A stretch of 64,000 nt of DNA from the NCBI GenBank assembly GCA_903848935.1, contig CAINHO010000026.1, positions 1 through 64,000 of the forward strand, in the 5' to 3' direction. Of the stretch, positions 35,846 through 47,617 are shown piece after piece. The position numbers were made by a program, and so were the translations under genes. Within the stretch, counting starts at the first letter, position 1; each line of letters opens with the position of its first letter. The notes under the pieces are model-generated. The model searched no databases. It was given only the letters and a program-made list of their open reading frames with translations, and was not told where the DNA came from. The stretch comes from an uncultured Pseudomonadota bacterium. Its GTDB lineage: Bacteria; Pseudomonadota; Gammaproteobacteria; Methylococcales; Methylomonadaceae.

Positions 35846-35975
35846 TGCCTGAAATTTCGCACAAGTCATTAAAATTTCACATAACTTTATTAAGCTAAAG
35901 ACATTGTTTATTTCTGCAACAAACTGCCGATAAACCCAACGTTACTTTTATTTTAACTTTTACGGAATTGCGGTC

Positions 35976-36170
35976 ATGAATTTTGAAACTTTTTTGAATG
36001 CGTTTGATATTTCTATCGATGACGAACATTGCGCGAGTTTAACGCCGTCTTTTTGTCCTGAAATTATTGCGTTGTTGAATTCACAACGTCGCCAAACAAA
36101 ACGCACTTTGCCACGATCAATCCACGAATCGGATTACGGTTTTGATGAACACGCTTACGGTTTGGCTTAA
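35976..36170 (+). CDS. Small hypothetical protein
   Basis: A 64-residue open frame (MNFETFLNAFDISIDDEHC...) between the outer-membrane protein terminator and slyD. It is acidic at the start and basic in the middle (SQRRQTKRTLPRS), with no signal peptide or membrane segment. The ATG has only a weak ribosome site. Codon use resembles neighbours and nothing else fills this stretch, which is why I keep it, but it could be spurious. Confidence 0.45.
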   Translation: MNFETFLNAFDISIDDEHCASLTPSFCPEIIALLNSQRRQTKRTLPRSIHESDYGFDEHAYGLA

Positions 36171-36262
36171 TGTTGAATTTTTGCCGATATTTTTTCACAC
36201 AAAACCCGCTTTAGCCTTTATCATATCGATTCATTTTTTTAGCATTTTAAAGGTCTTACAAT

Positions 36263-36745
36263 ATGCAAGTTAGTAACAATACCGCCGTTTCTATCCATTA
36301 CACACTCACCAAAGATGACGGCGAAGTTATCGATAGTTCAATTGGTCACGAACCACTCGCTTATTTACACGGCACAGGCAGCATCATTTCTGGTTTAGAA
36401 AAAGCCTTAAACGATAAAAAAGTGGGCGACAAATTCACCGTCAACATTCCTGCATCGGATGCTTACGGACTTATTTTTGAAGACCGCGTTCAAGTAATTT
36501 CGCGCGAAATGTTTGAAGGCATCGACAAAATTGAAGTCGGAATGCAATTTCACGCTGACGTAAGTGAAGGTCCTGGCATTGTGACGGTTATTTCTATCGA
36601 TGGTGAAAACATTACGATTGACGGCAATCACCCTTTAGCGGGAATGCCGTTAAATTTTGACATCGAAGTGATTGAAGTACGTCCTGCGACTGAAGAAGAA
36701 ATTGAACATGGTCACATTCACGGTGCTGGCGGACATCACCATTAG
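36263..36745 (+). CDS. slyD: FKBP-type peptidyl-prolyl isomerase SlyD-like
   Basis: A 160-residue cytoplasmic isomerase/chaperone. The FKBP strands (VSIHYTLTKDDGEVIDSS, YLHGTGSIISGLEKAL) are interrupted by the insert-in-flap chaperone domain (AYGLIFEDRVQVISREMFEG...), then HPLAGMPLNFDIEVIEVRPATEEE. The tail GHIHGAGGHHH is a short version of the metal-binding SlyD tail that serves nickel insertion. AAAGG lies upstream. fabI follows 27 nt later. Confidence 0.92.
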   Translation: MQVSNNTAVSIHYTLTKDDGEVIDSSIGHEPLAYLHGTGSIISGLEKALNDKKVGDKFTVNIPASDAYGLIFEDRVQVISREMFEGIDKIEVGMQFHADVSEGPGIVTVISIDGENITIDGNHPLAGMPLNFDIEVIEVRPATEEEIEHGHIHGAGGHHH

Positions 36746-36772
36746 TCGTTTCGATTTTCAGGAGTAACGTTT

Positions 36773-37555
36773 ATGGCTTTTATGCAAGGCAAACGAGTTT
36801 TGATTGTCGGGTTAATTAGCAATCGCTCGATTGCGTGGGGAATCGCACAAGCAATGCGTCGTGAAGGTGCAGAACTCGCGTTCACTTATCAAAATGAAAA
36901 GTTGCAAGAGCGCGTGGTAAAAATGGCGGCAGAATGTGGTTCGTCAATCGCCATTGAATGTGACGTGAGTAGCGACGACCAAATCGATAATGTTTTTGCG
37001 GAACTCGGCAAAAAGTGGGACGGTTTAGATTGCATCGTGCATTCAGTCGCTTTTGCGCCGCGTGAAGCGTTAGACGGTGATTATGTTGAAGCGACGACAC
37101 GGGATAATTTCCGAATCGCGCATGATGTCAGCTCTTACAGTTTTACGGCATTGGCGAAAGCAGGACGTTCAATGATGGCGGGACGTAATGGTTCATTGTT
37201 GACATTGAGTTATTTGGGTGCAGAACGGGCAATTCCAAATTACAACGTGATGGGTGTGGCGAAAGCGAGTTTAGAAGCGAACGTTCGTTATATGGCAGCG
37301 GCATTAGGTGCAGAAGGTACGCGGGTTAATGCGATTTCTGCGGGGCCAATTAGAACCTTGGCAGCTTCGGGGATTAACGATTTCAAAGCGATGTTGAGTA
37401 AAGCTGCCGATGCGTCACCCTTGAAAAAAAATGTCACCATTGAAGAAGTCGGCAATGCAGCAGCGTTTTTATGTTCCGATTTAGCATCGGGGATTACAGG
37501 CGAACTGACTTATGTGGATTGCGGCTATAACATCATGGGTTTAGCAGCGGTTTAA
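36773..37555 (+). CDS. fabI: Enoyl-[acyl-carrier-protein] reductase (NADH)
   Basis: Reduces enoyl-ACP in the last step of each fatty-acid elongation cycle; cytoplasmic. The 260-residue SDR-type enzyme has the FabI nucleotide segment [39 protein letters not shown] and the catalytic Tyr-x6-Lys in [16 protein letters not shown] precedes the ATG, and a strong terminator follows the stop. Confidence 0.96.
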   Translation: MAFMQGKRVLIVGLISNRSIAWGIAQAMRREGAELAFTYQNEKLQERVVKMAAECGSSIAIECDVSSDDQIDNVFAELGKKWDGLDCIVHSVAFAPREALDGDYVEATTRDNFRIAHDVSSYSFTALAKAGRSMMAGRNGSLLTLSYLGAERAIPNYNVMGVAKASLEANVRYMAAALGAEGTRVNAISAGPIRTLAASGINDFKAMLSKAADASPLKKNVTIEEVGNAAAFLCSDLASGITGELTYVDCGYNIMGLAAV

Positions 37556-37567
37556 TAACGTGTTCAT

Positions 37568-37601
37568 TGTTCCCATGTGCGAGCATGGGAACATTTTTTT
37601 T
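37568..37601 (+). terminator. Rho-independent terminator of fabI
   Basis: A perfect 10-bp stem (tgttcccatg / catgggaaca) with a 6-nt loop is followed by eight Ts. No T tract is present on the minus side. Confidence 0.92.
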
Positions 37602-37610
37602 GCCTAAATT

Positions 37611-38120
37611 TTAAAGCCCATCGATAACCGCCTGCAATTCACTTGCCGACAATTCCCCAGCGTGCCTATAAATGACTAATTCGTCACGATTCACGACGAC
37701 GGTGTAAGGAATTGCGCTGACCATATTCCCTAATTGTTTTGCTAAATTAAATCCCGCCCAATCGCCCGAAATCAGTATCGGATAATTCACCGCTGTTTTT
37801 TGCTGAAAGGTTTTGACGGCTTCAATGTCATCAAGTGCGATGCCGACAAATTGCACTTTTTCACCATATTGAGTTTGTAAAGTCATAAACGCGGGAATTT
37901 CTTTTAAACATGACGGACACCACGTTGCCCAAAAATTCAGTACCAAAATTTTGCCTTGCCATTCGTTTGAAGAATGCGGCGTGCCGTTTAAATCGGGGAA
38001 TGAAAATGTTGGCAAAGGCATCGGTTGTTGTTCAGCTTGCCATTGGTCAAACATCCGAACGCCTATGCCAGCCGTCAATGCCAACAAAGCAATAATAAAA
38101 ATAATCTGTAAAGTTTTCAT
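37611..38120 (-). CDS. TlpA/ResA-like membrane-anchored thioredoxin
   Basis: A 169-residue thiol-disulfide oxidoreductase facing the periplasm. An uncleaved-looking N-terminal segment (LQIIFIIALLALTAGIGV) anchors a thioredoxin fold with LNFWATWCPSCLKEIPAF (CxxC = CPSC) and cis-Pro in SAIPYTVVV. Such proteins reduce or isomerise cysteines of exported proteins, often for cytochrome c or copper-protein maturation. It lies 2 nt after mutS; the link is probably transcriptional only. Confidence 0.9.
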   Translation of the reverse strand: MKTLQIIFIIALLALTAGIGVRMFDQWQAEQQPMPLPTFSFPDLNGTPHSSNEWQGKILVLNFWATWCPSCLKEIPAFMTLQTQYGEKVQFVGIALDDIEAVKTFQQKTAVNYPILISGDWAGFNLAKQLGNMVSAIPYTVVVNRDELVIYRHAGELSASELQAVIDGL

Positions 38121-38122
38121 TT

Positions 38123-40678
38123 TTAGGCGAGTTGTTTGAAGCGATAAATCAATTCCAACGCTTGTTTTGGCGTTAAATCGTCAGCGCGAATATCTTTGAG
38201 TAATTCCATCACGGGATTTTCAGCTTGTGAAACAAACAAATCAATTTGATCATTGCCACGTTTAATTTGTTGTTCAGCGTAGGCGTGCATTTCGAGTTCA
38301 CGCAATTTTGTTTTGGCATTTTCAATCACCACACGCGGTACACCTGCTAATGCCGCGACTTGCAGCCCATAACTCTGATTTGCCGCGCCATCTTTGACCG
38401 CGTGCAGAAAAATAATCGTGTCGCCGTGTTCAATGGCTTCTAAATGCACGTTATGAATGTTGCGATGTTCATCTGCTAACGAAGTCAGCTCAAAATAATG
38501 TGTCGCAAACAGTGTGAAGGCTTTGGTTTCTTTGGCTAAATGTTCGGCACACGCCCACGCCAACGAAAGCCCATCAAACGTACTCGTGCCGCGTCCAATT
38601 TCGTCAATTAGAATCAAACTTTTCGAGGTGGCATTATGTAGAATGTTTGCGGCTTCGGACATTTCAACCATAAACGTGGAACGTCCACTGCTCAAATCAT
38701 CCGACGCGCCAATGCGAGTGAAAATTTTATCAATATCACCGCAAACAAAATTTTTCGCTGGCACGAAACAACCGATATGTGCCAGCAAAACCATCAACGC
38801 CGTTTGGCGCATAAACGTAGATTTTCCGCCTGCATTCGGGCCTGTAATCATCAACATTCGACGTTGTATCGACATCGCTAAATCATTCGGCACAAACGGC
38901 GTACTTGAAACGTGTTCAACCACCAAATGCCGACCTGCTTCAATGTGAATGCCCGTTTTTTCAGTCAAGGTCGGTTGTGACAAATTCAGCTTTTCAGCAC
39001 GTTCAGCAAAACAACTCAAAACATCCAATTCCGCCAATGCACTCGCGCAACGTTGTAATTCGGGAACCGACAAACCAATAATTTCCAACAATTGCTCATA
39101 CAAAAACTTTTCAAATGTTAACGATTTTTCGCGTGCGCTTAACACTTTGTCTTCAAACGATTTCAACTCGTCGGTGATGTAACGTTCCGCGCCTTTTAAG
39201 GTTTGTTTACGACGATAATGCGCGGGAATTTTTGCAGCGTGTAAATGCGAAATCTCAATGTAATAACCGTGAATGCGGTTGTAACTGACTTTGAGCGTGT
39301 TAATACCCGTCGAAACTCGTTCACGCTGTTCCATGTCGATTAAAAACTGGTCTGCGTTTTGGCTCAAATCACGCAGTTCGTCGAGTTCCGCGTTATAACC
39401 ACCTGCAATTACGCCACCGTCACGAATCAAGACTGGCGGATTATCAAAAATCGCTCGATGTAATAATTCAGCTGTATCGGGTTGGACGTTGATTTGTTTG
39501 TTTAAAAATTGAATTTGAGGATTATCGTGTGTCGCCAAAAGACGTTGCAATTGCGGCAACGCGGTCAAACTGTCGCGCAAGGTAATCAAATCGCGGGGTC
39601 GCGCTGATTTCATAGCAACCCGCGAACTAATCCGCTCAATGTCGCCGATTTGGCGCAATTGACTCTGCACGTTTTGATATTCACGCGAATGCAACAAACT
39701 CGAAACGCAGGCATAACGGTGTTTTAGCACGGATTGATTTCGCAAAGGACGATTCAACCATCGACGTAAACACCGACTACCCATCGCGGTAATCGTGCTG
39801 TCGAGTACACCGAAAAGGGTGTATTTCATTTCGCCCGACGGGTGCGAATCGAGTTCTAAGTTTCGCCGACTGGCGGCATCGAGCAAAATACAGTCATCGT
39901 TACTTTCAACTCGAATCCCTTGAATATGTGGCAATGCGGCTTGCTGTGTGTCTTTAACGTATTGCAACAAGGCTCCCGCAGCGGCAATTGCGGTCGTGAG
40001 TTCATCACAACCGTAACCTTTTAAATCGGTGGCTTTGAATTGCGAAAGTAAGCGTTCACGCGCACTTGAAACTTCAAAATGCCACGCAGGACGACGACAT
40101 AATCCGTTGCGTTGTTTCAATGTGTGCGACAACGCGAAATCGTCGCCGAATAATAATTCAGCAGGATTTAACCGCGCTATTTCGTTAATGAGCGCGTCTT
40201 CGGAATCGACTTGTTGCAACACAAAACGTCCGCTGGTGACATCTAAACTGGCAATGCCGTATTGTCCTTTTAACCACGACACCGCGACGAGTAAATTATC
40301 TTGTCGCTCTTCAAGTAAGGCTTCATCTGTGACGGTGGCGGGCGTAACGATGCGAACTACTTTACGTTCAACAGGCCCTTTGCTGGTTGCGGGGTCGCCA
40401 ATTTGTTCGCATAACGCGACTGATTCACCTGCTCGCAAAATTTTAGCAATGTAATTCTCAGCCGCATGATGTGGAATGCCCGCCATTGGAATCGGTTCGC
40501 CATTGGAACTGCCGCGACTGGTGAGTGTGATATTTAAAAGTTGGGCGGCTTTTTTTGCGTCGTCATAAAACAACTCGTAAAAATCGCCCATTCGATAAAA
40601 AACCAACGTGTCGGGATGTTGTGCTTTGATGCGGAAATACTGTTGCATCATGGGTGTGTGGGTTGTTTCGAGGCTCAT
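38123..40678 (-). CDS. mutS: DNA mismatch repair protein MutS
   Basis: Recognises mispaired bases; 851 residues versus 853 in E. coli. The N-terminal mismatch-reading motif is GDFYELF, the Walker A motif [14 protein letters not shown], Walker [13 protein letters not shown] and the ABC signature region [14 protein letters not shown]. The C-terminal helix-turn segment ends in a [13 protein letters not shown] tail. It is followed after 2 nt by the TlpA-like gene. Confidence 0.97.
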   Translation of the reverse strand: MSLETTHTPMMQQYFRIKAQHPDTLVFYRMGDFYELFYDDAKKAAQLLNITLTSRGSSNGEPIPMAGIPHHAAENYIAKILRAGESVALCEQIGDPATSKGPVERKVVRIVTPATVTDEALLEERQDNLLVAVSWLKGQYGIASLDVTSGRFVLQQVDSEDALINEIARLNPAELLFGDDFALSHTLKQRNGLCRRPAWHFEVSSARERLLSQFKATDLKGYGCDELTTAIAAAGALLQYVKDTQQAALPHIQGIRVESNDDCILLDAASRRNLELDSHPSGEMKYTLFGVLDSTITAMGSRCLRRWLNRPLRNQSVLKHRYACVSSLLHSREYQNVQSQLRQIGDIERISSRVAMKSARPRDLITLRDSLTALPQLQRLLATHDNPQIQFLNKQINVQPDTAELLHRAIFDNPPVLIRDGGVIAGGYNAELDELRDLSQNADQFLIDMEQRERVSTGINTLKVSYNRIHGYYIEISHLHAAKIPAHYRRKQTLKGAERYITDELKSFEDKVLSAREKSLTFEKFLYEQLLEIIGLSVPELQRCASALAELDVLSCFAERAEKLNLSQPTLTEKTGIHIEAGRHLVVEHVSSTPFVPNDLAMSIQRRMLMITGPNAGGKSTFMRQTALMVLLAHIGCFVPAKNFVCGDIDKIFTRIGASDDLSSGRSTFMVEMSEAANILHNATSKSLILIDEIGRGTSTFDGLSLAWACAEHLAKETKAFTLFATHYFELTSLADEHRNIHNVHLEAIEHGDTIIFLHAVKDGAANQSYGLQVAALAGVPRVVIENAKTKLRELEMHAYAEQQIKRGNDQIDLFVSQAENPVMELLKDIRADDLTPKQALELIYRFKQLA

Positions 40679-40842
40679 AAAATGGCGTGTTAAATTATTT
40701 CAAATGGTGAGCATTTTCGCTTTTTTTTACATTTATTGCGACAACGCTCAAGAAATCATTTCGCCACAAAATTATTTTCAAATAAATTTATGTTTGGGTC
40801 GCCAAACTGAATTGGCTTTTGTTTTACAGTCCACGCTAATTT

Positions 40843-43431
40843 TTACAACTCTTCCCAATCGTCAGAAAAGGTTTTTGCTGCCGTATCTTTTTTTAATTTC
40901 ATAATTGCTTCGACCACTGCGCTTGATAACTGGATAAAATCCCCATCGTTATCATTGATCATTTTGTTAGCTTCCTCGTACTTGCGTGCGTTAATTATGT
41001 GAGCAATTGCGCCTGTAGCTTTATGAAATTCAGTATGACGAGCAACACACGTTTTATAACTATCAAAATGCGCCACTTTCGGCTGTGTATCTTCATGATA
41101 TAGCCACTTCCCAAAATCACAGCAGTCATCCCTTGAAATAGTTGTCGCATCGAGTGTTTCTTCATTTTTAATTGCAGAGCGAAGTTTCACTTTCCAAGCA
41201 GCATGTTTTTTCAACGCACCATCTAAGTCAATATTGATAGATTCTGTTGTTTGTGGCACAGGTGTTACCGCTGTTTGTACAGCAGGTTTTGTTTTCACCG
41301 CAGGTGTAACACTTTTTGATTGTTGATACGCATCCATTTTGAAATTTTTCATCACAACCAATAAATGTCGCGCTTGATCTTCAAGCGATTCAGCAGCCGC
41401 AGCGGCTTGTTCAACTAACGCAGCGTTTTGTTGTATCACATCATCCATTTCACCAATTGCGTGATTCACCTGTTGAATGCCAGCGTTTTGTTCGTAAGAG
41501 GCTGAAGTAATTTGTGTAATCGTTGTCGTTACGTCTTGAGTCGAGTTCACAATTTCTTCCATTGTTTTACCCGCACGCGCGACTAAATTTGTACCATCTT
41601 CGACTTTATCAACTGAATCACTAATCAAACTTTTAATTTCACCTGCCGCGCTTGCCGCACGTTGCGCTAAATTTCTCACTTCACTTGCCACGACCGCAAA
41701 ACCACGACCTTGTTCACCCGCTCTCGCCGCTTCAACTGCAGCGTTTAACGCCAAAATATTCGTTTGGAATGCAATCCCATCAATAACAGCAATAATATCG
41801 ACGATTTTTCGTGACGATTCGTTAATATCTTTCATTGTTGAAACAACTTGATTCACAACATCAACACCTTTGCGTGCAATATCTGACGATGACAACGCTA
41901 TTTCATTCGCATATTTTGCATTTTCGCTGTTGGTTTGAACGGTTGAAGTAAGTTCTTGCATACTCGCAGCTGTTTCTTCCAAACTTGCCGCTTGTCGCTC
42001 GGTGCGAGCGGATAAATCATTATTTCCTTCCGCAATTTCTTGAGATGCAGTGCTAATTGTGTCGGCGGAATCTTTTATGTCTTGCAACAAGGTTTTTAAA
42101 TTTTCAACTATGCCATTCATCGCATCTTTAGCCACGCCAAATGTACCAGGATAATCTTTGATGATTTCTTGCGTTAAATCACCTTGCGCTAAGGCACTTG
42201 CAATGCGTAACACGTCGTTAAAGCCAACTTCACTGGTTTCAACTAATTTATTTAAATGCGTCAACATATCCTTGAACATGAATTCAAAAGCATCGGTATT
42301 CGCACGTTTTGAAAAATCACCTTGCGAACTCGCGGTAACAATTATTTCAATTTCGTTGTTAATTTTTAATAACGCTGTTTTTACTGCATCAATCGCTGTG
42401 GTAATTTTGCCTTTTTCTTGTGGTAAACGGCTTATATCGCGCGAAAAGTCACCTTTTGCATATTGCGTGACGACATCAACAATTTCCATTTTGACGGTAA
42501 TATGCGACTGTACCAAGTGGTTAATATCATTCGCCATTTTCGCATAAGTGCCTTTGAATTTATTAGCCGCCATTTTGTGATTGATAAAACCTTGATCGTG
42601 TTTTTCGGAAATTAAACTTTGCTCAGTAACAAAACCGTTAATCGTTTCTTGTAGATTTTTTAATGAATAAAGCAAACTGCTGTTATCGCGCGATTGCAAT
42701 GTAATCACGCTTGAAAAATTCCCGTCAGAAATTTGGCTAACGTGTTTTACCGCGTCGTTAATTTCACCCCCTAATTGACGCACAATTGAACGTGAAAAAC
42801 TAAAACCAATCCAAGTGCTTGCGACAAAACCTAGCGAAACTAAAAAAATCATCAAAATTACATTGTTGTTATAATTTTCGTCTGATTCCATCATAGTTTT
42901 TTTCGCAAACTCTTCTTTTAAAACGTTTAATCTTTCTAGTTTACCATCAATTTCTTTACCTTTCGGCTCTTGTAATTTTCGTAAAGCGATAAATTCAGGC
43001 GTTTGTGAAGTTAAATTTTGGTCAAAAATCATCGCCGCCATTTGCAGCGTTAGATGTTTCCATTCATCGTTCACCTGTTCAATTTCATGAACGAGTTTTT
43101 TTCCTTCTTCTGTGTAAAATAATTCACCGCCTTTTTTAATATTGTCTTCATAAGTCTGAATGCTATCTGTAAGCTGTTTAGCATATTTTTGTTTCTCCTC
43201 AACCGTTGGTGCAATCAATACATCGCGCCAACGGCGACCCGCATCAAGGCGATTAGCTTGTGCTTGTTTGACATAAGAAATTCCGAGCAAATCTTTGCTG
43301 TAGAGTTGATCGATGTAATTATCAATGCTACTCATGCTCATAATGCCGACGACTGAAATACTTAAGCCAATTAGTGACACGGCAATGAAGCTACCGACTA
43401 ATTTTGTGCCGAGTTTCATATTTTCGAACAT
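40843..43431 (-). CDS. Methyl-accepting chemotaxis protein with C-terminal CZB domain
   Basis: An 862-residue chemoreceptor. TM1 (about 12-32) and TM2 (about 188-210) enclose a four-helix-bundle-like periplasmic domain. Several HAMP-like segments follow ([30 protein letters not shown]), then the signalling hairpin with [33 protein letters not shown]. After a Pro/Thr/Val linker a CZB domain ends the protein ([40 protein letters not shown]). The terminal DDWEEL resembles CheR/CheB tethering pentapeptides. The same CZB type occurs in the stand-alone proteins near 8 kb. No che genes are in the window. Confidence 0.92.
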   Translation of the reverse strand: MFENMKLGTKLVGSFIAVSLIGLSISVVGIMSMSSIDNYIDQLYSKDLLGISYVKQAQANRLDAGRRWRDVLIAPTVEEKQKYAKQLTDSIQTYEDNIKKGGELFYTEEGKKLVHEIEQVNDEWKHLTLQMAAMIFDQNLTSQTPEFIALRKLQEPKGKEIDGKLERLNVLKEEFAKKTMMESDENYNNNVILMIFLVSLGFVASTWIGFSFSRSIVRQLGGEINDAVKHVSQISDGNFSSVITLQSRDNSSLLYSLKNLQETINGFVTEQSLISEKHDQGFINHKMAANKFKGTYAKMANDINHLVQSHITVKMEIVDVVTQYAKGDFSRDISRLPQEKGKITTAIDAVKTALLKINNEIEIIVTASSQGDFSKRANTDAFEFMFKDMLTHLNKLVETSEVGFNDVLRIASALAQGDLTQEIIKDYPGTFGVAKDAMNGIVENLKTLLQDIKDSADTISTASQEIAEGNNDLSARTERQAASLEETAASMQELTSTVQTNSENAKYANEIALSSSDIARKGVDVVNQVVSTMKDINESSRKIVDIIAVIDGIAFQTNILALNAAVEAARAGEQGRGFAVVASEVRNLAQRAASAAGEIKSLISDSVDKVEDGTNLVARAGKTMEEIVNSTQDVTTTITQITSASYEQNAGIQQVNHAIGEMDDVIQQNAALVEQAAAAAESLEDQARHLLVVMKNFKMDAYQQSKSVTPAVKTKPAVQTAVTPVPQTTESINIDLDGALKKHAAWKVKLRSAIKNEETLDATTISRDDCCDFGKWLYHEDTQPKVAHFDSYKTCVARHTEFHKATGAIAHIINARKYEEANKMINDNDGDFIQLSSAVVEAIMKLKKDTAAKTFSDDWEEL

Positions 43432-43534
43432 TCTATTTTCCTAAAATTTTTTATTCATTTGGTAATCTGACAGCAAGCACATCGCAATCTGATAAATCAT
43501 TGCCTTATTCGTCTTGGAAATAATCGTTCATCGT

Positions 43535-43578
43535 AAAAAAACCGCTCTTCAGCACAGTCCGAAGAGTGGTTTTTTTGC
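43535..43578. terminator. Bidirectional-looking terminator downstream of dxs
   Basis: The stem aaccgctcttc / gaagagtggtt (11 bp, one G-T) with a 10-nt loop is flanked by an A tract and a T tract. It lies just past the dxs stop on the minus strand and protects the chemoreceptor promoter region from read-through. Confidence 0.88.
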
Positions 43579-43586
43579 ATTACAAA

Positions 43587-45446
43587 TTACGCGCAAAACG
43601 CTTCAACACTCGCCAAAATTCCTTGCGTGTCTAAACCACATTGCGTCAAACATTCTTCGCGCGTACCTTGTTCAACAAAATAATCAGGCAATCCTAAATT
43701 CAAAACGGGCATCAAAATTTTGTTTGTTTGCAGAAAACGATTCACTGCTTCACCCGCGCCGCCCGCTAAAACATTTTCTTCGAGCGTAACAAAAACATCG
43801 TGGGTTTTCGCCAATTCTAGAATTAACGCTTCGTCGATGGGTTTTACAAAACGCATATTGACCACCGTGGCGGCGAGTTGTTTACCGACGTACAATGCAG
43901 GAATTACCATGCTTCCCCACGCTAAAAACGCAATTCGGCTGCCCGTGTGACGAATTTCAGCTTTGCCAATTTCTAACGTTGTTAATGCGTTATCAATTGC
44001 CACACCCGCTCCTTTTCCGCGTGGATAACGCACGGCAACCGTTCCAGTATGTAAAAATCCCGTCGTGAGCATTTGGCGGCATTCGTTTTCATCAGCGGGA
44101 GCCATAACAATCATATTCGGAATGCAGCGCAAATAACTGTAATCGAAACTGCCTGCATGCGTTGGTCCATCAGGGCCTACTAATCCAGCGCGATCTAAGG
44201 CAAAAAGCACATCTAAATTTTGCAATGCTACGTCGTGAATCAATTGGTCGTAAGCGCGTTGTAAAAAGGTTGAATAAATCGCCACCACAGGTTTCGCGCC
44301 TTCGCATGCTTGACCTGCCGCCAACGTTACAGCGTGTTGTTCAGCAATCGCCACGTCAAAATAACGGTCAGGGAATTGTTCCGAAAATTTCACCAGTCCC
44401 GAACCTTCACGCATCGCAGGCGTAATGCCGAGCAAACGTGAATCTTGCGCCGCCATATCGCACAACCATTGACCAAAAACTTCGGTGTATGTTGGATGCG
44501 GTGACGGCGCAGATTTTGGCAAATGGTCTAACGTGTGGTCAAACGCTGGCACGCCGTGATAAGCGAGCGGGTCTTTTTCGGCAGGCGCGTAGCCTTTGCC
44601 TTTTTTGGTGACGATATGTAAAAAACGCGGGCCGTTAATGTGTTTCAAATTTTCTAAAGTTGAAACGAGCATCTCAATATCATGTCCATCAATCGGACCG
44701 ATGTAATTAAATCCGAGTTCTTCAAACAACGTTCCAGGAATCACCATGCCTTTGATATGTTCTTCAGTGCGTCGTGCTAATTCCCAAACCGTTGGCATTT
44801 TACTCAACACTTTTTTACTTTCTTCGCGCATCGAGGAATAGAGACGGCTCGACAAAATTTTGGTCAAATAATTACTCATCGCCCCGACAGGCGGCGAAAT
44901 CGACATATCGTTATCGTTTAAAATCACCAACAAATTCGCATCAATAGCCCCCGCATGATTCATTGCTTCATACGCCATACCGCCTGTAATGCTGCCGTCG
45001 CCGATAATCGCCACCATTTGTTTATTTTCGCCTTTCAAGCGAGACGCAATCGCCATTCCCAACGCTGCGCTAATTGAGGTGCTGGAATGTCCTACACCAA
45101 AAGCGTCATATTCACTTTCATCACGATTCGGAAACGCCGACACGCCATCTTTCGCACGAATACTCGTCATGCGATCTTTGCGCCCCGTCAGAATTTTATG
45201 TGGATAGGCTTGATGTCCTACATCCCACACTAATTTGTCGCTCGGCGTATCAAATACATAATGTAACGCCACCGTTAATTCAACCGTTCCTAACCCTGCC
45301 GAAAAATGTCCGCCAGATACGCTAACGGATTTTGTTAAAAATTCGCGCACTTCTTTGCAAAGTAGTTTGAGTTGATCTTTTTCGAGTTTGCGAACATCTG
45401 TGGGCGAATTGATTTTGTCGAGCAAAGGGTAGCTTGTGTAGGTCAT
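43587..45446 (-). CDS. dxs: 1-deoxy-D-xylulose-5-phosphate synthase
   Basis: A thiamine-diphosphate enzyme that condenses pyruvate and glyceraldehyde-3-phosphate, the first step of the MEP isoprenoid pathway. The 619-residue product (E. coli 620) has [38 protein letters not shown], the ThDP motif [15 protein letters not shown]...LNDND, and [16 protein letters not shown] start at the ATG at 45446; the track's longer version adds 37 unlikely residues. It lies 49 nt after ispA, giving an ispA-dxs unit without xseB. Confidence 0.96.
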   Translation of the reverse strand: MTYTSYPLLDKINSPTDVRKLEKDQLKLLCKEVREFLTKSVSVSGGHFSAGLGTVELTVALHYVFDTPSDKLVWDVGHQAYPHKILTGRKDRMTSIRAKDGVSAFPNRDESEYDAFGVGHSSTSISAALGMAIASRLKGENKQMVAIIGDGSITGGMAYEAMNHAGAIDANLLVILNDNDMSISPPVGAMSNYLTKILSSRLYSSMREESKKVLSKMPTVWELARRTEEHIKGMVIPGTLFEELGFNYIGPIDGHDIEMLVSTLENLKHINGPRFLHIVTKKGKGYAPAEKDPLAYHGVPAFDHTLDHLPKSAPSPHPTYTEVFGQWLCDMAAQDSRLLGITPAMREGSGLVKFSEQFPDRYFDVAIAEQHAVTLAAGQACEGAKPVVAIYSTFLQRAYDQLIHDVALQNLDVLFALDRAGLVGPDGPTHAGSFDYSYLRCIPNMIVMAPADENECRQMLTTGFLHTGTVAVRYPRGKGAGVAIDNALTTLEIGKAEIRHTGSRIAFLAWGSMVIPALYVGKQLAATVVNMRFVKPIDEALILELAKTHDVFVTLEENVLAGGAGEAVNRFLQTNKILMPVLNLGLPDYFVEQGTREECLTQCGLDTQGILASVEAFCA

Positions 45447-45495
45447 GATGCTGTGAATTCCTTGAGTGCGGGGCGTAAAAGTGTGATGAATGGAT

Positions 45496-46392
45496 TTAAT
45501 GGTCGCGTTGAATAATATAAAGCGAAAGTTCGCGTAATAAATTAGCTTCGTCACCAAAATCAGCGAGATTTTCTAAGGCTTTTTCGTGTAAATGTTGGGC
45601 TTTTTCTTTGGCACCCGCTAAACCGAGTAGCGCAGGATAAGTCGGTTTATGGTTATCTTTGTCTTTTCCTTGAGTTTTTCCAAGCGTTTCGGTATCGCTT
45701 TCTTCGTCTAAAATATCGTCTTTCACTTGGAACGATAAGCCGATACATTTTGCATAATTATCGAGTTTTTTGGCGGCTTCAGAATTTACATTTTCACCTG
45801 CTAATGTCGCTAAAACTACACTGGCACGAATTAACGCACCCGTTTTGTGAATGTGCATATTTTCGAGTTCGGGCAACGTGAGCATTTTTCCGACGGATTC
45901 TAAATCAATCGCTTGCCCGCCCACCATGCCTTGTGAACCGCTCGCTTTAGCAAGACAAGTAATCATATCGAGGCGTTTTTCTGCGCTCGCGGTAATGGTT
46001 GAATCATGCGCGAGTAATTCAAACGCGAAGGCTTGCAAACCATCACCCGCCAAAATCGCCGTCGCTTCATCAAAAGCAACGTGACAGGTGGGTTTTCCGC
46101 GCCGCAAATCGTCATCGTCCATCGCCGGTAAATCGTCATGAATCAGTGAATAAACATGAATACATTCGACTGCACACGCAATTGCATCAAGTGCGTCGGG
46201 CGAAATTCCTAAAACGTGTCCCGTCGCATAAGTCAGCATCGGGCGCATTCGTTTTCCACCGTTCAAAACACTGTAACGCATGGATTCATGTAAGCGTAAT
46301 GGCAAAACATGGTCACTCGGTAAACGCTGTGACAACGCGCTTTCGACACGCGCTTGGCAAGTAGTGAGATAGGTTTTTAAATCCTGATTCAT
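45496..46392 (-). CDS. ispA: Farnesyl diphosphate synthase (geranyltranstransferase)
   Basis: Condenses IPP with DMAPP and then GPP to make farnesyl diphosphate. The 298-residue protein has the first Asp-rich motif [32 protein letters not shown] and the second Asp-rich motif [12 protein letters not shown]. The ATG at 46392 has GGAG 7 nt upstream and replaces the track start at 46419. It precedes dxs in the same direction. Confidence 0.95.
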   Translation of the reverse strand: MNQDLKTYLTTCQARVESALSQRLPSDHVLPLRLHESMRYSVLNGGKRMRPMLTYATGHVLGISPDALDAIACAVECIHVYSLIHDDLPAMDDDDLRRGKPTCHVAFDEATAILAGDGLQAFAFELLAHDSTITASAEKRLDMITCLAKASGSQGMVGGQAIDLESVGKMLTLPELENMHIHKTGALIRASVVLATLAGENVNSEAAKKLDNYAKCIGLSFQVKDDILDEESDTETLGKTQGKDKDNHKPTYPALLGLAGAKEKAQHLHEKALENLADFGDEANLLRELSLYIIQRDH

Positions 46393-46558
46393 GAAAAACT
46401 CCGAAAGTTTGAACGCCATTTATCAACAGAATGGCGGCTATAAAAGATGGTTCATTATATAGGATTTTAGTTGGCGCGTGGATTGAGCGTTAAGGTTCAA
46501 CACAAAAACAGGGTAAAATTTGATTCCTCAAATTAAAATTTTCACTTATTGGACCACG

Positions 46559-47617
46559 ATGAAACTATTTTCAAAATGTTTAGCAATTGTAACCTGTGCC
46601 ATTTTGATAACGGTATCATCTTATTCGCAAGCGGATTCTGTGCAATTACTCAATGTGGGTCATGGTGAACGATTATTGATTTTAGCACCACACCCCGACG
46701 ATGAATCGCTTAGTGCTGCGGGTTTAGCGCATCGCGTGATGGCGGAAGGTGGAAGTGTTCGCTCGGTAGTTGTAACTGCTGGTGATGCTTATGTGGAAGC
46801 ATTGCAACATGATTTAGGTAGACAGCATTTAAAACCTACTGATTTTTTGAAATACGGCGAAGAGCGACTTGAAGAATCACGACGAGCGGCAAGAGTATTA
46901 GGCAGCGGTTTGATTAAACTAGATTTGTTGGGATATTCCGATGGTTCAATTTACGCCATGTTGGTTTCACATTGGAACAGTTCAAATCCCGACAAATCAG
47001 AATTTACTGGCTTTAGTCACATTCCTTACATCGAAGCGGAAGATAAAGGACAAGCGCAAGATGGCAAAGCACTTCGTCACAAATTAGTTAAGATACTCGA
47101 AGAAATGAAGCCTACATTGATTGCGTTTCCTGATGTTATGGAAAATGATTCAGATCACGCAGGATTAGGAATGTTCACTTTATTAGCAATTAACGATTGG
47201 CTTGAACAACCAAATAGCGAAACTTTTTCACCACAATTACTGGCTTATTTAATTCATTGGCAACACGATTGGCCATCGGGTTCCGACGCGAAGAAACCAC
47301 TTGATTTGAGTAATCAGCCGCTCTTTTTACCCAATGATTTACCGCTTCGTGGACATACTCGAACGTGTTTTAATTTGAATGTGTTGGAGCGCAATTTAAA
47401 ACACAATATCTTGGAACAATATCAAACACAACAACGTGCAATGGGTGCGTTTTTGATGGCATTCGTTCGCAGCAACGAGTGTTTTACAGTATTAAATGCA
47501 AGCGATAGCAAAGGCATTAAAAATGTGGTCAAACATTGGCAACACGCCAGAAAAAATTTTGATTCACGTCCAATTAGCAGACAGAACCTACTTTTAAATG
47601 AAAAACGAACCCAATAA
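46559..47617 (+). CDS. PIG-L/LmbE-family deacetylase, exported
   Basis: A 352-residue zinc-dependent N-acetylglucosaminyl deacetylase-like protein. From the ATG at 46559 a signal peptide (MKLFSKCLAIVTCAILITVSSYSQA) leads to the metal motif LAPHPDDESLSAAGLA and a later SDHAGLG. Members act on GlcNAc-lipids or sugar conjugates; the substrate here is unknown. A periplasmic location is less common for this family. The 3' end overlaps rluC by 20 nt. Confidence 0.85.
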   Translation: MKLFSKCLAIVTCAILITVSSYSQADSVQLLNVGHGERLLILAPHPDDESLSAAGLAHRVMAEGGSVRSVVVTAGDAYVEALQHDLGRQHLKPTDFLKYGEERLEESRRAARVLGSGLIKLDLLGYSDGSIYAMLVSHWNSSNPDKSEFTGFSHIPYIEAEDKGQAQDGKALRHKLVKILEEMKPTLIAFPDVMENDSDHAGLGMFTLLAINDWLEQPNSETFSPQLLAYLIHWQHDWPSGSDAKKPLDLSNQPLFLPNDLPLRGHTRTCFNLNVLERNLKHNILEQYQTQQRAMGAFLMAFVRSNECFTVLNASDSKGIKNVVKHWQHARKNFDSRPISRQNLLLNEKRTQ

